Shown here: positions 1 to 10,204 of the stretch, piece by piece
Layout: each line of letters opens with the position of its first letter
How positions within the stretch are numbered: position 1 is the first letter of the stretch
NCBI GenBank assembly: GCA_020796225.1
Contig: CM036753.1
Coordinates: 83,123,941-83,187,940 of the forward strand
Origin: Arion vulgaris
Lineage: Eukaryota > Mollusca > Gastropoda > Stylommatophora > Arionidae
Direction: 5' to 3'
DNA length: 64,000 nucleotides
Notes under the pieces: generated by a model
What the model was told of the DNA's origin: nothing
What the model saw: only the letters and a program-made list of their open reading frames with translations
The model's database searches: none
Position numbers and translations under genes: made by a program

Positions 1-125
1 ATGTTTTCATATGTAAATCATAATTTTATAACAAATGCTTTCGAGCATAATATTTAGCTATTTATATCTCTATCTGTATTTCAACTGTTCACGAATACGG
101 CAGATGAAATCAAATCTAAAGAAGA

Positions 126-283
126 ACATCATCAAATAGCTTGTCCTGAGCAGAGCTTTGCCACCCCAACAGTCCTCCGGAACTTCTCTCTCTCATTGGC
201 CAGATGTCCTGCCTCTGCAGCCGTCATGTTCAGATCATCAGTTACATCCTGAATCAATCTTCTCCGTGGTTTTCCTCTTCTTC
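126..283 (-). mobile_element. LINE 3' end fragment, local family C
   Basis: The minus strand reads as the arginine-rich C-terminal tail of a LINE ORF (GRPRRRLIQDVTDDL-like), followed by a short GATGAT tail. It matches copies near 22535, 38030 and 45220. It is a 5'-truncated dead copy containing only the last ~50 codons. Confidence 0.7.
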
Positions 284-419
284 TCAAGAAGAATATAGAC
301 TAAATAAAATATGTGAAAAGAACTGTTCGAAAATACAAAAGATCATATGTCGATTGAATAGCCGAAGAAGAAGAAAGACAACTAAGATTATCAGCAGTAA
401 TATGCTCTATATAATACAC

Positions 420-1112
420 TAAAACAAATAACTGAAACTTTTAGTTTCAAGGACTACCCAATCAAGAATAAAGATAGGAAAGTTCTCACATCAGATATCT
501 AGCAGAAGAACAGTTGGGCAGATATTGAAAGACATCCTAAATGGATATGACCAGAGCTAATTAAGTTTGTCGAAGAGACAAAACAAACAACATTCTGTCA
601 TTTAACAAACTCTTGATACATGCAACTGACATTAAGGAAGCAATTTGTTCCCTGATAGACAATAAGACTGCAGGCGATGACAACATTGCTGCAGAAATGC
701 CCAAAGTGACAGATGATACAGTAACTAGCCAGGTCCGAGATCTTTTTAATAAAATAAGAGGAAAAAAAAAAGAAATTAACAGAACAGTAGAAGAAGTGAA
801 TACTTGCTAAGGTCCCTAAAAGGTGATATCAAGAAATGCAAAACCTGTACATGGATCACACTATTATAAGTAATGGCATAAAAGAAATTAACAGAACAGC
901 AGAAGAAGTGAATACTTGCTAAGGTCCCCTAAAAAGGTGATATCAAGAAATGCAAAACCTGTACATGGATCACACTATTATAAGTAATGGCATAAAAGAA
1001 ATTAACAGAACAGCAGAAGAAGTGAATACTTGCTAAGGTCCCCTAAAAAGGTGATATCAAGAAATGCAAAACCTGTACATGGATCACACTATTATAAGTA
1101 ATGGCATATACT
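420..1112 (+). mobile_element. LINE reverse transcriptase fragment (N-terminal part of RT) with internal tandem duplication
   Basis: At 616-760 the plus strand reads TDIKEAICSLIDNKTAGDDN followed by IAAEMPKVTDDTV. This matches the conserved opening block of LINE RT domains (I..LKNNKA.G.D.I..E). The following segment, GDIKKCKTCTWITLL, corresponds to the RT block usually read as 'KGD...C.N.RGITLLS'. Stops and a frameshift break the frame, so this is a pseudogene. Upstream, 420-610 appears to be the degraded linker of the same ORF. The stretch from 771 to about 1110 exists in three tandem copies of 112-114 bp. Confidence 0.7.
771..1110. repeat. Tandem array, 3 copies of 112-114 bp, unit derived from LINE RT
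   Basis: The copies start near 771, 883 and 997 and are nearly identical. The unit carries RT-coding sequence (GDIKKCKTCTW), so the array arose by duplication inside a LINE copy. Confidence 0.9.
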
Positions 1113-1664
1113 TTTTTTTTTTTAAATCTCTCTTAAATGGAATCAAAGAAGATGATTAAATCATGAAAGAAAAACACACCAATGTTATACCTTGGAAGAA
1201 ACTGCTTAGACCAAATATTTACACTAAGACTTATCTCGAAGCAAAATATTAGGAAGCAACAATCTCTTATCCTAAGTTTAATCGATTTCAAAAACTATTT
1301 TGGTAGACTACACATTTCTGTGACAAATTCTTGGATGCCATGGAATTACGACATAAATAATGCATATTTCAATAGGCTTGCTTGATGGATCACAGTGTGC
1401 AGTTCTCACTGTTGGTGACTAGTTCATGGACGGAACTGAAGTAAATCGTATCTATATTTGAACTCTTCTATTGTTTAGAGTGACCATTGGCTAAATGAGG
1501 AGGAAATGTTGCATGGACAGCTATCATTCATAACGATCGTCAAATGTTGAACTTCAGATAAGCTACGTACGAAAAAAAAATCAAATGAGATCACATTCGA
1601 CAGGTTAATTGAAATATCACGCTAAAACATAACAATGATCAAAATAACAGAATCAAGTTAACTT

Positions 1665-1905
1665 ATTTATCAGTTAACTTATATATCAGTTAATCTTAAT
1701 ATATCAGTTAACTTATATATCAGTTAACTTATTTATCAGTATTAATCTTATATTTTCATTCATTTATCGTTAACTATTTATCAGTAATTATCAGTTAACT
1801 TATTTATCAGTTACTATTTATCAGTTAACTTATTTATCAGTATTTTAATTACTTATTTATCATTTTAACTTATTTATCAGTTAACTTATTTATCAGTTAA
1901 ACGTT
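1665..1905. repeat. Short-period array, TTATCAGTTAACTTATT-like
   Basis: Degenerate repeats of roughly 15 bp built from TTATCAGTTAACT, with many indels. There is no coding potential. Confidence 0.9.
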
Positions 1906-1919
1906 ATTTGAGCTGCAAC

Positions 1920-2185
1920 TTTGACTGCATTGGTGAAACCTAGAAGAAATTATGCAACATGCCGTTCAAAGCAACATGTCCTTCTGCCGCCTTTCTAGTA
2001 ATCGCTTCCCATGTCAGACCACTATCTCTCATCCATCTCTCCTCAGTTCTTTTCCACGATTCTCTTGAACTCCCAAACCTTCCTTTTCCATTCACTGTCC
2101 ATCGGAGGAGCTGTACTAGCCAATGACCATACTAGCATACAACATACATGTACAATCTACCTCCATCGTCGTATTTTAATGATGG
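1920..2185 (-). mobile_element. Probable LINE C-terminal fragment
   Basis: The minus strand reads SRESWKRTEERWMRDSGLTW, a charged tail typical of retroelement ORF ends. The 2085-2180 part recurs, diverged, at 57265-57345, which supports a dispersed element. I do not recognise the exact family. Confidence 0.4.
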
Positions 2186-2493
2186 TTTCAAATGAAGTAC
2201 AGCTTGTTCGTTACACGCTGATTCTGTTACTAATAATTTTACCAAGTATTGAATTATTTGATTGATGATTTCATCTCGAGAACTACGCCTACACCCGTTA
2301 ACTATAAATTTAATATAGATTCATTCATATCTTGTCTGCCGTCGACTGTGGTCGGTAATCATGAATCTCAAACAAGTCTGTTATTAGGCGACTGACTATC
2401 AGTTTCGATGTTCACATTGTTTAGTTATATGAAATTTTCAGTCTAGGATCTACTCTCGTTGAAACACACTGTCTTGTCCCTCATTCATTTTCG

Positions 2494-2661
2494 ATCTCTG
2501 TGGCGTAGAGACTAGTCTAGTCTCTAATAGGACTAGGAACTCGATCTCACCTACACTGAGATTGGCGATTTCTGGAAAAGCATCCAGATGGCTCCACGAG
2601 GGAACAAACTTTGTAACTTTGGCACAAGAGTCGAGCATATAACCTCTACGCCACAGAGATT
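2494..2661. repeat. SINE-like fragments facing each other, bounded by a perfect 17-bp inverted repeat
   Basis: ATCTCTGTGGCGTAGAG at 2494-2510 is perfectly inverted at 2644-2660. Each arm resembles the tRNA-like head (TGTGGCNNAGNGG) of a SINE. Between the arms, 2520-2615 matches the tail of the ATTG-headed repeat (compare 40236-40330). Confidence 0.65.
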
Positions 2662-2671
2662 CCTATACAAA

Positions 2672-2945
2672 TTATGTTTCTTCTTCTTCTTCTTTTGTCC
2701 TTCTCTGCTTTTTTGCCGCTAGGCGTAGCAGGTTTAACTGATGATCGGTTTCCGAGATAATGCTCGCTCGGTCGCTTGATATGGTGTGGTATTGTGGAGT
2801 GATGTCTGTAACTCCATCAACCCATCTTTTTCTTGGTCTGCCCTTTCCTCTTGATGATTCCATTTTCAGGTTGTACGCTCTTGCAACTGGTGTATTGGGG
2901 TTCATTCTGACCAAGTGGCCAAACCATTTGAGTCTCTGTTAATGC
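2672..2945 (-). mobile_element. LINE C-terminal fragment, local family E
   Basis: The minus strand reads a ~90-codon ORF end: a WFGHLVRMNPNTPVARA-like block, then GKGRPRKRWVDGVTD, then DHQLNLLRLAAKKQRRTK. The 'FGH.xRM...GRPR.RW.D' pattern is the conserved region after the RT in many LINEs. It is 5'-truncated and the tail is rich in GAA. A partial plus-strand relative lies at 52065-52560. Confidence 0.75.
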
Positions 2946-3274
2946 GTTAAAATCAAAGAAATGTCTCGTCAACCACTAGTAACTATAACATTCCATTTCT
3001 TGTCTCAACAGACATGCATTTGTAACACTGTATTCTTCTTAATTTCTAAAGTATTCTCTTCTCTTTATTTTGATCATTATCTTTGAGCTATATCTCCGAT
3101 CATAAATTACTAAGAAATCTAAATGTGTAATGTATAATATTAACTAGATTCGAGTGCTTACTTATTTTACAACAGTATTTATAATCCAACATAGCCGCCA
3201 TTTCCATGGCAACCCGACAAGTAATTAATGTAAAACTTATATAATATGTAATCTCTGACCACCCTGGTACTACC

Positions 3275-3560
3275 TGATATTATTATTATTATTATATTAT
3301 TATTATTATTATGTGCGTTCGTTCTTTACGACCAATGTTAATCACTCTTTGTGATATGTTTGATCTTTTCCAAGAATGTGTATACGTTGCACATTGGTTT
3401 GGTAGGCCCCTAAACGCATAGACTTTTACTCGCTTAGGACACATGCATCTGATTTCAGCCAAACCTTCTTAGTCGCCTCTTACGACATGCATGGCAGGTA
3501 ACAGTAGTTCTATTCTTTACACCCCAAAATTGGGCCACGGTAACCACTCGGGCGTACTAC
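3275..3560 (-). mobile_element. SINE-like dispersed repeat (local SINE2), full length
   Basis: Reverse complement of the element at 55812-56056: a GCCCGAGTGGTTACC-like head, the central motif GTCGTAAGAGGCGACTAA, and the tail region ending at an (ATT)n microsatellite near 3280-3312. Further relatives are at 6395, 22030, 44140 and 57145. The head resembles a tRNA A box, but I see no clear B box. Confidence 0.75.
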
Positions 3561-4740
3561 CTGATAAATAGTATCTCATTTGATTGAGAAGGAAGTCAGC
3601 AGTAGTTTGCCATGTCCCCCCTTAAAATGTTTTTTAAAGTGTTTCCTTCACATGATTTTGTTTATATATACATATATATGTATGTGTGTGTATATATATA
3701 GCTCAATAATGTATATGTATTGCTTATCCTTTGATGCACACGTTTTATTGGGCCCGAATTAACTCATTAAATTTTTAAATTACACATTGTTTATATTCTT
3801 GTCTTATTTTCTTCCTCTGTCTGCGTGTTCTATTCTTTCTTTTCGTTCGATAAGTTAATTGTATTTACAGTTGCAGATAATATCCTTAATAGGCATACAC
3901 ATTAAATAGTGCTGTGTGTTCTTCCAATGTTAAACTACTGCATCAACACGATGATTTTACAAGAATCATTTCAAATCTCCATTGTTGCAGGTTACAATTG
4001 GAACGTTAGCTAACAGCAGATCTATATTCGCATCCTAGTTTCGAGAGCTGCTAATTCACTACTTATACTCTGATCAATTCATAAACTGTTAGACGCTATG
4101 TTTTAAAACTAGACTATTAAATCGCTGCTTGTACACACTCAGCTACTTCATTCTTTTGAGCTGATATATTGGTTTGTAGTATTTTTAACATGAAGCAAAG
4201 CTGATATACAGTCTAATTCAGGATATATTGATATAAGATAACTGCGTCCGGAGGTAAAAAAAAACATGCATATTTAAAGGGTTAACACTATTTAGATCTT
4301 TTCTCTTATTTTGATATTTTTAAAATTAAAGGATGTCGTTTGTTAATTTTGTTTTGTGATTGTATTATCTCACATTTTCTTTTTATTTATCGCGGTCACA
4401 GAATATTACCTCACATTGTTACCTTTGTTACTATCTATGATTGGTAATTGACAGACGGAAGATACTCTAGCAAAAAATATGTGATTCTTTCGGAATTAAA
4501 TTAGGAGAAGAATGTATTGATGTGCCACCTCAATTTCAAACTGCTTTTGCAGTTAGTATACCCGAAAACTGAATAAAATGATTCATTACTAATTCACGCA
4601 AATGTTGAGGTTCTCTTGAATAACAACGCTAATTACACAGAAGTACTTATTTACATCGACGGTTAGTCATTCGTCAACAACGAAGTACTTGGGGTTTTTT
4701 TTTGTACGTTCAGGAGAGAAAATAATAATAGAGGCCAATG
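3561..4740. other. No feature recognised
   Basis: AT-rich unique sequence with short AT and GT microsatellites near 3665-3700. No coding-like islands or repeats were recognised. Confidence 0.5.
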
Positions 4741-4749
4741 GGATCTATA

Positions 4750-5035
4750 TGACAACCTTAAGTTATCAGTTATCAGTTATATGAGGACTATCATCATAGC
4801 ACTCCGGACATGTCCATAGGTGCTCCGATCTCCGCCTCAGCAAATCCAACAGCGTCCAGCGACCCAACATGCCAATTCGATGTTGATTAATCAATCTCTT
4901 TGCATATTTAGTATGTCGTTCTTTTCGGGCTGCACCAATATTGACACCCATCTCTTTCAATCTGGTCAGCGAGTGATTCACAGCTCTGAAATTCCTCTGT
5001 TCGGAAAGACTCTCTCAATGCAACCTTAAGTAGTT
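4750..5035 (-). mobile_element. Retroelement C-terminal fragment downstream of RNase H (local family I)
   Basis: The minus strand reads SLTRLKEMGVNIGAARKERH, then TKYAKRLINQHRIGMLGRW, then TCPECYDDSPH. It is homologous to the plus-strand copy at 5115-5575, whose upstream part carries an RNase H-like motif. The CPEC motif suggests a terminal zinc-knuckle-like tail. It is a dead copy with stops. Confidence 0.6.
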
Positions 5036-5114
5036 ACACTATGGAGGTGCAAGCCTTTACAGAACATGGACGTGGTTGACATTTTATAACTACTCTCGTG
5101 TTTTCCTACTCAGC

Positions 5115-5575
5115 TACTCTATGAGTATGATTCGTGAAGTCGAAACAGGAATGATGAGCCGGGTTGGGTGAAGGCATTGGCACATACCTAGATCAGAGAA
5201 AGCACCTTAATTTTCGTTTCTGCGCACGTAGGAGTCAGGAGTAATGAATGGGCTGATAGATTGGCTGACTTGGCTACGATACCAGAAGGCAATGGAATAA
5301 ATCGAAATGATATTCTGAATGCGTTGTTCTAGTCTTTCCGAACAGAGGAGTTTCGGAGCTCTAAATCTCATTCGCTGTCCAGAATAAGAGAGATGACTTT
5401 CTGCATTGGTACATCCCGAAAAGAAAAACACACCAAATATGCGGATAAATTCTTTAATCAACATCGAACTGGCGTGTTGGACCGATGAACATTATTGGAT
5501 TTTGTGAGGCCGGGTCGTGAAACCTATGGACCTTTTCGAAGCCATTATATAACTGGTAACTGGTACCTGCTATTT
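5115..5575 (+). mobile_element. RNase H-like retroelement fragment (local family I)
   Basis: Near 5210-5275 the plus strand reads FVSAHVGVRSNEWADRLADL, matching the last conserved block of retroelement RNase H (H.G..GNE.AD.LA). A basic tail homologous to 4750-5035 follows (HTKYADKFFNQHRTGVLDR). Stops interrupt the frame. The two copies lie head to head about 80 bp apart. Confidence 0.6.
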
Positions 5576-5784
5576 CTCTCTAATGTAATCTGTTGTTTCT
5601 ATATTCCCTTCTTAATACCAATGTTATTATTAACACTGACGAGGTGACTTAGATATCAGCTACTTTCATTTATGACAGCTACTTGCAACCATATGTGAGA
5701 TACCTAATGCGTACACACTTGAAAGAAAGTTTATGTCTTTCTTCTAAACTGCCTCTGTCAGGTCGTCTATTTTTTTTAAATTTT

Positions 5785-6005
5785 CGATCCAGAAGCTTGA
5801 GCTTTCAGCTCTTCGGCTCGGTGCCATGGACATCGTAACCCTTCGGTTCCGTGCCACGAACACCGTGAATCTGGAAAACCTGTGGCTTTTCTTCCAGCCC
5901 GCGGAATTGAACACGCACTCACAGAGGGCTAGTCACTCGTAGTCCAACGCGCTACGAACACTCTGGGCACGCGGGCAGGGGCCGTCTCTTCAATCCATCT
6001 TTCAA
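5785..6005 (-). mobile_element. tRNA-derived SINE-like element
   Basis: A GC-rich island. The minus strand carries an A-box-like TAGCGCGTTGGACTACGAG and a B-box-like GTTCAATTCC about 40 bases later, the spacing of a tRNA promoter. This is followed by a repeated CGAACCGAAG motif. There is no intact tRNA cloverleaf. Confidence 0.55.
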
Positions 6006-6394
6006 TCTTCACTACTGCTTCTTCTATATGTATATTTCCTTGGTTGATCGGCTATAGGACCAGACAACAGGACACAACTCATGGCTCTCGCTTGAGCTCA
6101 TGAAAATATTACAAATTACAAAAAATGTAAACCTATAAACAAAAATGATTTAACCTTATATTTATTTAAAATTTCAAGAATATAAAAACCACATAATGTT
6201 CGTTTTTATTAAATAAATTGATGACAATCATAATTTGTAACCACTATTCAAGGACTATAGAAGCTTAAACTAAACTCACAAATTACTGTAGAAAATACAA
6301 ACAGCTATATGAATCAAAGTAGTTATTAAAAACAGGAAATATGCAATTTCTGTTTAAATTAAGCGCAATAAAAATAACACAATTTTTAATGTTG

Positions 6395-6545
6395 ACACTT
6401 ACCCGTGTGTTGTCGGGGGACTTCCAGAGAGCAAAGAATAGTAACACTGCAATCTACAAGGCGACTGAAGTAGGACGCTACCCTAGTAAATAAGAAGCGT
6501 AGCAGAAATCGGATGTGCTGGCCTATTTATAGGCGCATAACGGTC
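6395..6545 (+). mobile_element. SINE2 fragment
   Basis: Shares CGTGTGTTGTCGGG, TAGTAACACTGCAA and CAGAAATCGGATGTGCTG with the SINE2 copies at 44140 (+) and 22030 (-). The 3' part is missing. Confidence 0.65.
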
Positions 6546-6584
6546 ACAGAATATCTATACATATACATTAGCTACATGTACAAT

Positions 6585-6745
6585 TCAGGAAAGGAAAGGT
6601 CGTGAAAGACAGAAGTAGAAGATGTTGGATGGTCTGACATTGTGTTTCGACAAAAGATCAACACCATAAATGACAAACTTTACCAAGAGGAGAAAGCTAT
6701 GGAGAGACATGATCGCCTATGCCGGGAGGTATGTCATTTGATTGA
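6585..6745 (+). mobile_element. LINE C-terminal fragment
   Basis: The plus strand reads a basic tail ending in a KLWRDMIAYAGRYVI-like block, a known style of LINE ORF end (WR.MI..AG RHG). A TTGATTGATT tail follows at 6737. Confidence 0.55.
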
Positions 6746-6902
6746 TTGATACCTTGTCATCAACACTTAGCCCAAGCACAAATAATTAAATATCTTTTCA
6801 AAGATTCTGAACATATCACAAGAAACACAAGATACGTTTTATAAACAAAGTAATAGTGTAGTCCCAACAATATGTAGTGGCTAATAAGCTTACTCTGTAT
6901 CT

Positions 6903-7135
6903 TAGGGGATAGTGACTTGGTCTATTAACCCCGACGTTCTGAGTTCGAATCACGCTGCGGACAATTTGGTTGCAAATTGTTTCGGGTGGATTTTACAAAC
7001 AATGGCACAATGCCGATGGCACCACCCGTTCAGAAAGCAATGGCAAACTACTGATCGTAATGCCTAGAAAAATCCCAAACAGCGTTAAAAATCTGTGGTT
7101 GATTCCTCAAAGTCCTGTAGAGGATATGCAATTAA
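6903..7135 (+). mobile_element. tRNA-derived SINE (diverged SINE1 relative)
   Basis: A B-box-like GAGTTCGAATC is followed by AAAGCAATGGCAAACTACTG and TCCTGTAGAGGATATGC, both shared with the SINE1 copies at 8322, 46231 and 57348. It is clearly more diverged than those. Confidence 0.65.
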
Positions 7136-7202
7136 CTTTAACTTAATAAGCTTATATTATCAATTATTGTTAACTTATTTATGTAATGTAACATAAACTC
7201 AC

Positions 7203-7521
7203 CGCCAGAGAACAACCTCAGACAACAAAGGAAGTAATCAACAGAGCTTCTGCTGCGTGTAAACAAATGTGGGATGTGTACGAGCAGTCGTAGTGGAAGA
7301 AGACCGCAGAGGACGGACAAGATAGTCAAAATCAGCAGTGATATGATCTTTGCAACCACAACATCCATGGCCTCCTCACGCATTTGGCTGCTGATGTTTA
7401 TCGCTGCCGGGGAGGTGATCGTCCTCGTCGCTCCTGACGTTGTGCTGGTGATGATAGCTATGGTGTTAGTTAGTGAGGCTGTATTCAGAGAAGGAACAGC
7501 TCTAGCGAACAAGAGAGACAT
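7203..7521 (-). CDS. First coding exon of a putative ZIP (SLC39) family metal transporter, partial gene
   Basis: An open minus-strand exon of 106 codons plus one base, ending at 7203 directly before a strong splice donor (GTGAGT, read from 7202 downward). Residues 1-53 form a Ser/Thr-rich, presumably extracellular N-terminus with one N-glycosylation site (NIS, about residue 42). Residues ~54-77 form a hydrophobic segment (KIISLLILTILSVLCGLLPL). A basic loop follows (VHIPHLFTRSR). A second segment starts as FLCCLRLFSG and is cut by the phase-1 intron. The order 'TM1, LLP, basic loop, CxxLRLFSGG at the start of TM2' matches ZIP1-3-like plasma-membrane zinc importers (..GGVFLAT..). The start is the first in-frame ATG (MSLLFARAVP); a later Met near residue 47 is possible. 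GC content and codon endings are richer than in the flanks. The remaining exons, with the HxxxE zinc-binding motifs of TM4-5, were not found between 1 and 7200. Expected function is zinc import, inferred from family resemblance only. Confidence 0.6.
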
Positions 7522-7579
7522 GGGGCCAAATTGCTGTGTTTCTCTTAGACTGTTTACTGCTGTTTGACATTGCAATTAT

Positions 7580-8320
7580 AAGTTGAATTACTTCCAAATG
7601 CGAAACATTATGTCTAATCACTACCTACTATATGTGTTTCTCGTTCGGCTACATCAGCACTTACAGTTACTTCCCTTTGATATCCTACCTCCAGACTTCC
7701 ATTTTCATGTGCAGTCGTATGTATTACTGATATAGAAGGCTATTTACTCAAACAGATAACATTTCTTCTATGATACCATTTTGATTCTCCTTTTATCTCA
7801 CTTGAAATTTGTTGCAATATTTGCAATAAAAACAACCCTGTCATTCACATACGCTTACTCCGCACCGCTAAGACGTAATTCAAGTTCCAATTCAATTTTG
7901 ATCCAGTTTTTGAAAGTATCTAATAAGTAGTTCATTTATGGATGGCATACATCCTTGTAAATCAATCATTGGTTGAATAAACTACACATGGGAAGCATCA
8001 ACAAGTTTCTGTGGCAATACGTTTCATTAATGAGCATCTTCACCGATTGTAAAGCGTACTTGGTCTGAAATATAAATTATAAATACAAATTAGAATAGTT
8101 AGTTTTATTTTTATTAACATTTATATAACTTCCACACAGAAATCAAAGCGTATATATAAAGATGCAGCTTGTGAATAATTAAGATAACAAACATGCATGC
8201 AAAGAAAACAGAACACTGTATACTTTCAACATTCTCTCATTAATGACATTAGATTCCATTTTAAAATAATGTTAGCATTTGTCTTCCATCCAGTGATTGC
8301 CATATGTAAACCATATAATG
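7580..8320. other. No feature recognised; region upstream of the ZIP exon
   Basis: AT-rich sequence that would hold the 5' UTR and promoter, or upstream introns, of the minus-strand ZIP candidate. I see no convincing TATA box or additional exon. Confidence 0.3.
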
Positions 8321-8321
8321 G

Positions 8322-8566
8322 TCGTCTGTAGCTTAAGCGGTAGTGAACTCGATTCACAACCTAAGCGTATCTGGTTCAAACTCCGCGGCAGGCAGTTTGG
8401 AAGCAAATTTGTGTCCGTGGGATTTTTACGAAAGGTAAAAATAGATCTCACAGTTTAGAAAGCAATGGAAAGCTACTGAACGTATAAGTGGTGCCTAGAA
8501 AATTAATGACTCGTTTACTGTGGTTGATGGCTACGTCCTATAAAGGATATGCCACGATTTTCATTT
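8322..8566 (+). mobile_element. tRNA-derived SINE1, near full length
   Basis: Head GTCTGTAGCTTAAGCGGTAG (A box), B-box-like GGTTCAAACTCCG, then the body AGAAAGCAATGGAAAGCTAC and the end ATGCCACGATTTTCATTT. Same order and length as the copies at 46231 and 57348. Confidence 0.85.
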
Positions 8567-8739
8567 GTTCGTACCATATAAAGAACGAACAGAAAGATCA
8601 CTGAAAGCTAAATAAAATGAAAATGTACAGAAGAATGTAAACAACTCCATGAACTGCTAAAATCACTAATAATGATGTGTTAAAAGAAACCAATGCATAC
8701 AATGTGTATGCTATAAACATCAGAAAGACAATATGATAA

Positions 8740-9180
8740 TTCATCTTATCATCTTATCTTAACCACATTTGCCGTGAAGCGCCGTGGGGAGAGTTAGTTT
8801 TCTATCTTGTGCCAGGTGTGTTGCGCTTGACGTTTGTCAGTCCATGCTTTCGCAGGGACTCTGAGATGTTATCTATCCATCGTGTTCTTGGTCTGCCTCG
8901 TGCTCTACGCCTTGAGCGTCGATTATTGTAGGCACGTGATGGTAGTAAATGTGGTTCCATTCTCATTAGATGGCCGAACCACTTGATTCTTTACTTCTCG
9001 ATGTACTGTATGCATGGTATAGTACCAACGATGCTTCTGATATTCTTGTTTTTCACTCTCTCTCTCCTTGTAACGTTGACAGATTTTCGTAGACATCTCA
9101 TTTCACATGTTGTAATCTTTCTGTCTTGTGTTTCGTTCTTGATAATTCATCTTTGGAGTTTATTGTTAAAGAATGAACAG
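8740..9180 (-). mobile_element. LINE RT-distal and C-terminal fragment, local family F
   Basis: Read on the minus strand from about 9180: a TCEMRCLRKSVNVTRRERVKN-like block, then IKWFGHLMRMEPHLLPSRAY, then ARGRPRTRWIDNI with SESLRKHG. These are the standard post-RT blocks of a LINE ORF. Frameshifts and stops mark it as dead. It is 5'-truncated and lacks the RT catalytic core. Confidence 0.75.
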
Positions 9181-9736
9181 TGGGACACATTATCACAAGC
9201 GAAAGTGTCGATACGAGAGACAATACACAGGAGAGCAGTGTGATAAGATACTGGGGTAACAATACTTCAGGAAACGGAAAACTTGATGTCGGAATTACTA
9301 GGCGATACTATTGATAGAAGCTTCTGGTATATGCTATTATGACGCTTAGTATCAGTATAATTCATAATGTTAAATTAGCAGATTTTGTTGGTGAAAAAAA
9401 ACAGGTCAACATTAACTCTATCCATACCATGAACCACTAGAGTGGCACACACATGTGACCTAATGACGCATTTAATCACTTTAGTGACTTTTCACAGAGC
9501 ATATTATTTGTTTTGCTCAAAATCTTCCAGATTTTTATCGTCGCTAAAAATAGAAAAATTATTCCGTCACATCGAATAGAGAATGTTGATGACACGAGGT
9601 ATTTCTTAGTTTATTTTAGTTTCTGTGACATATACATCTTTAACTTTCACTATTATTTGTAAATATTTCGTGCCGTCATTATTTTATTGTGCTGACACTA
9701 ATCTGCCAATGGTGTTTAAAAAAAATCAAAACAATT

Positions 9737-10160
9737 ACATGAAGTATTTACTGTACACAGTCTTCTTCGAACGCTCTAAGGTCGCAGTGTTACTATTACA
9801 TGAAGTATTTACTGTACACAGTCTTCTTCGAACGCTCTAAGGTCGCAGTGTTACTATTACATGAAGTATTTACTGTACACAGAGAGATAACAGAGGCGAC
9901 GAAAGAGACTATCACAAGCAGCATAATAGCCGTTTTAGAATCTCTTCCTGACCTGACGCTGTGAGGCATACAGGATTCGAGAAAGAAAGAAAGAAAGTCT
10001 TCTTCGAACGCTCTAAGGTAGCAGTGTTACTATTACATGAAGTATTTACTGTACACAGTCTTCTTCGAACGCTCTAAGGTCGCAGTGTTACTATTACATG
10101 AAGTATTTACTGTACACAGTCTTCTTCGAACGCTCCAAGGTCGCAGTGTTACTATTCTTT
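9737..10160. repeat. 61-bp tandem array derived from a SINE2 head, with an insert
   Basis: Units start near 9737, 9798 and 9859, then again after an unrelated 112-bp insert at about 9884-9995. The unit contains CTTCTTCGAACGCTC and CGCAGTGTTACTATT. On the minus strand 10140-10200 continues as a SINE2 head (compare 22260-22300), so the array grew from a SINE. Confidence 0.85.
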
Positions 10161-10204
10161 GCTCCCCTTGAGAGCCCTGTCAACACACGAGCGGTGTACA
10201 TTCA

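Noticed and set aside
7274..7567. 97-codon plus-strand ORF opposite the ZIP exon
   Set aside because: Mirror of the minus-strand coding segment, without its own splice or start signals. The minus strand has the family motifs.
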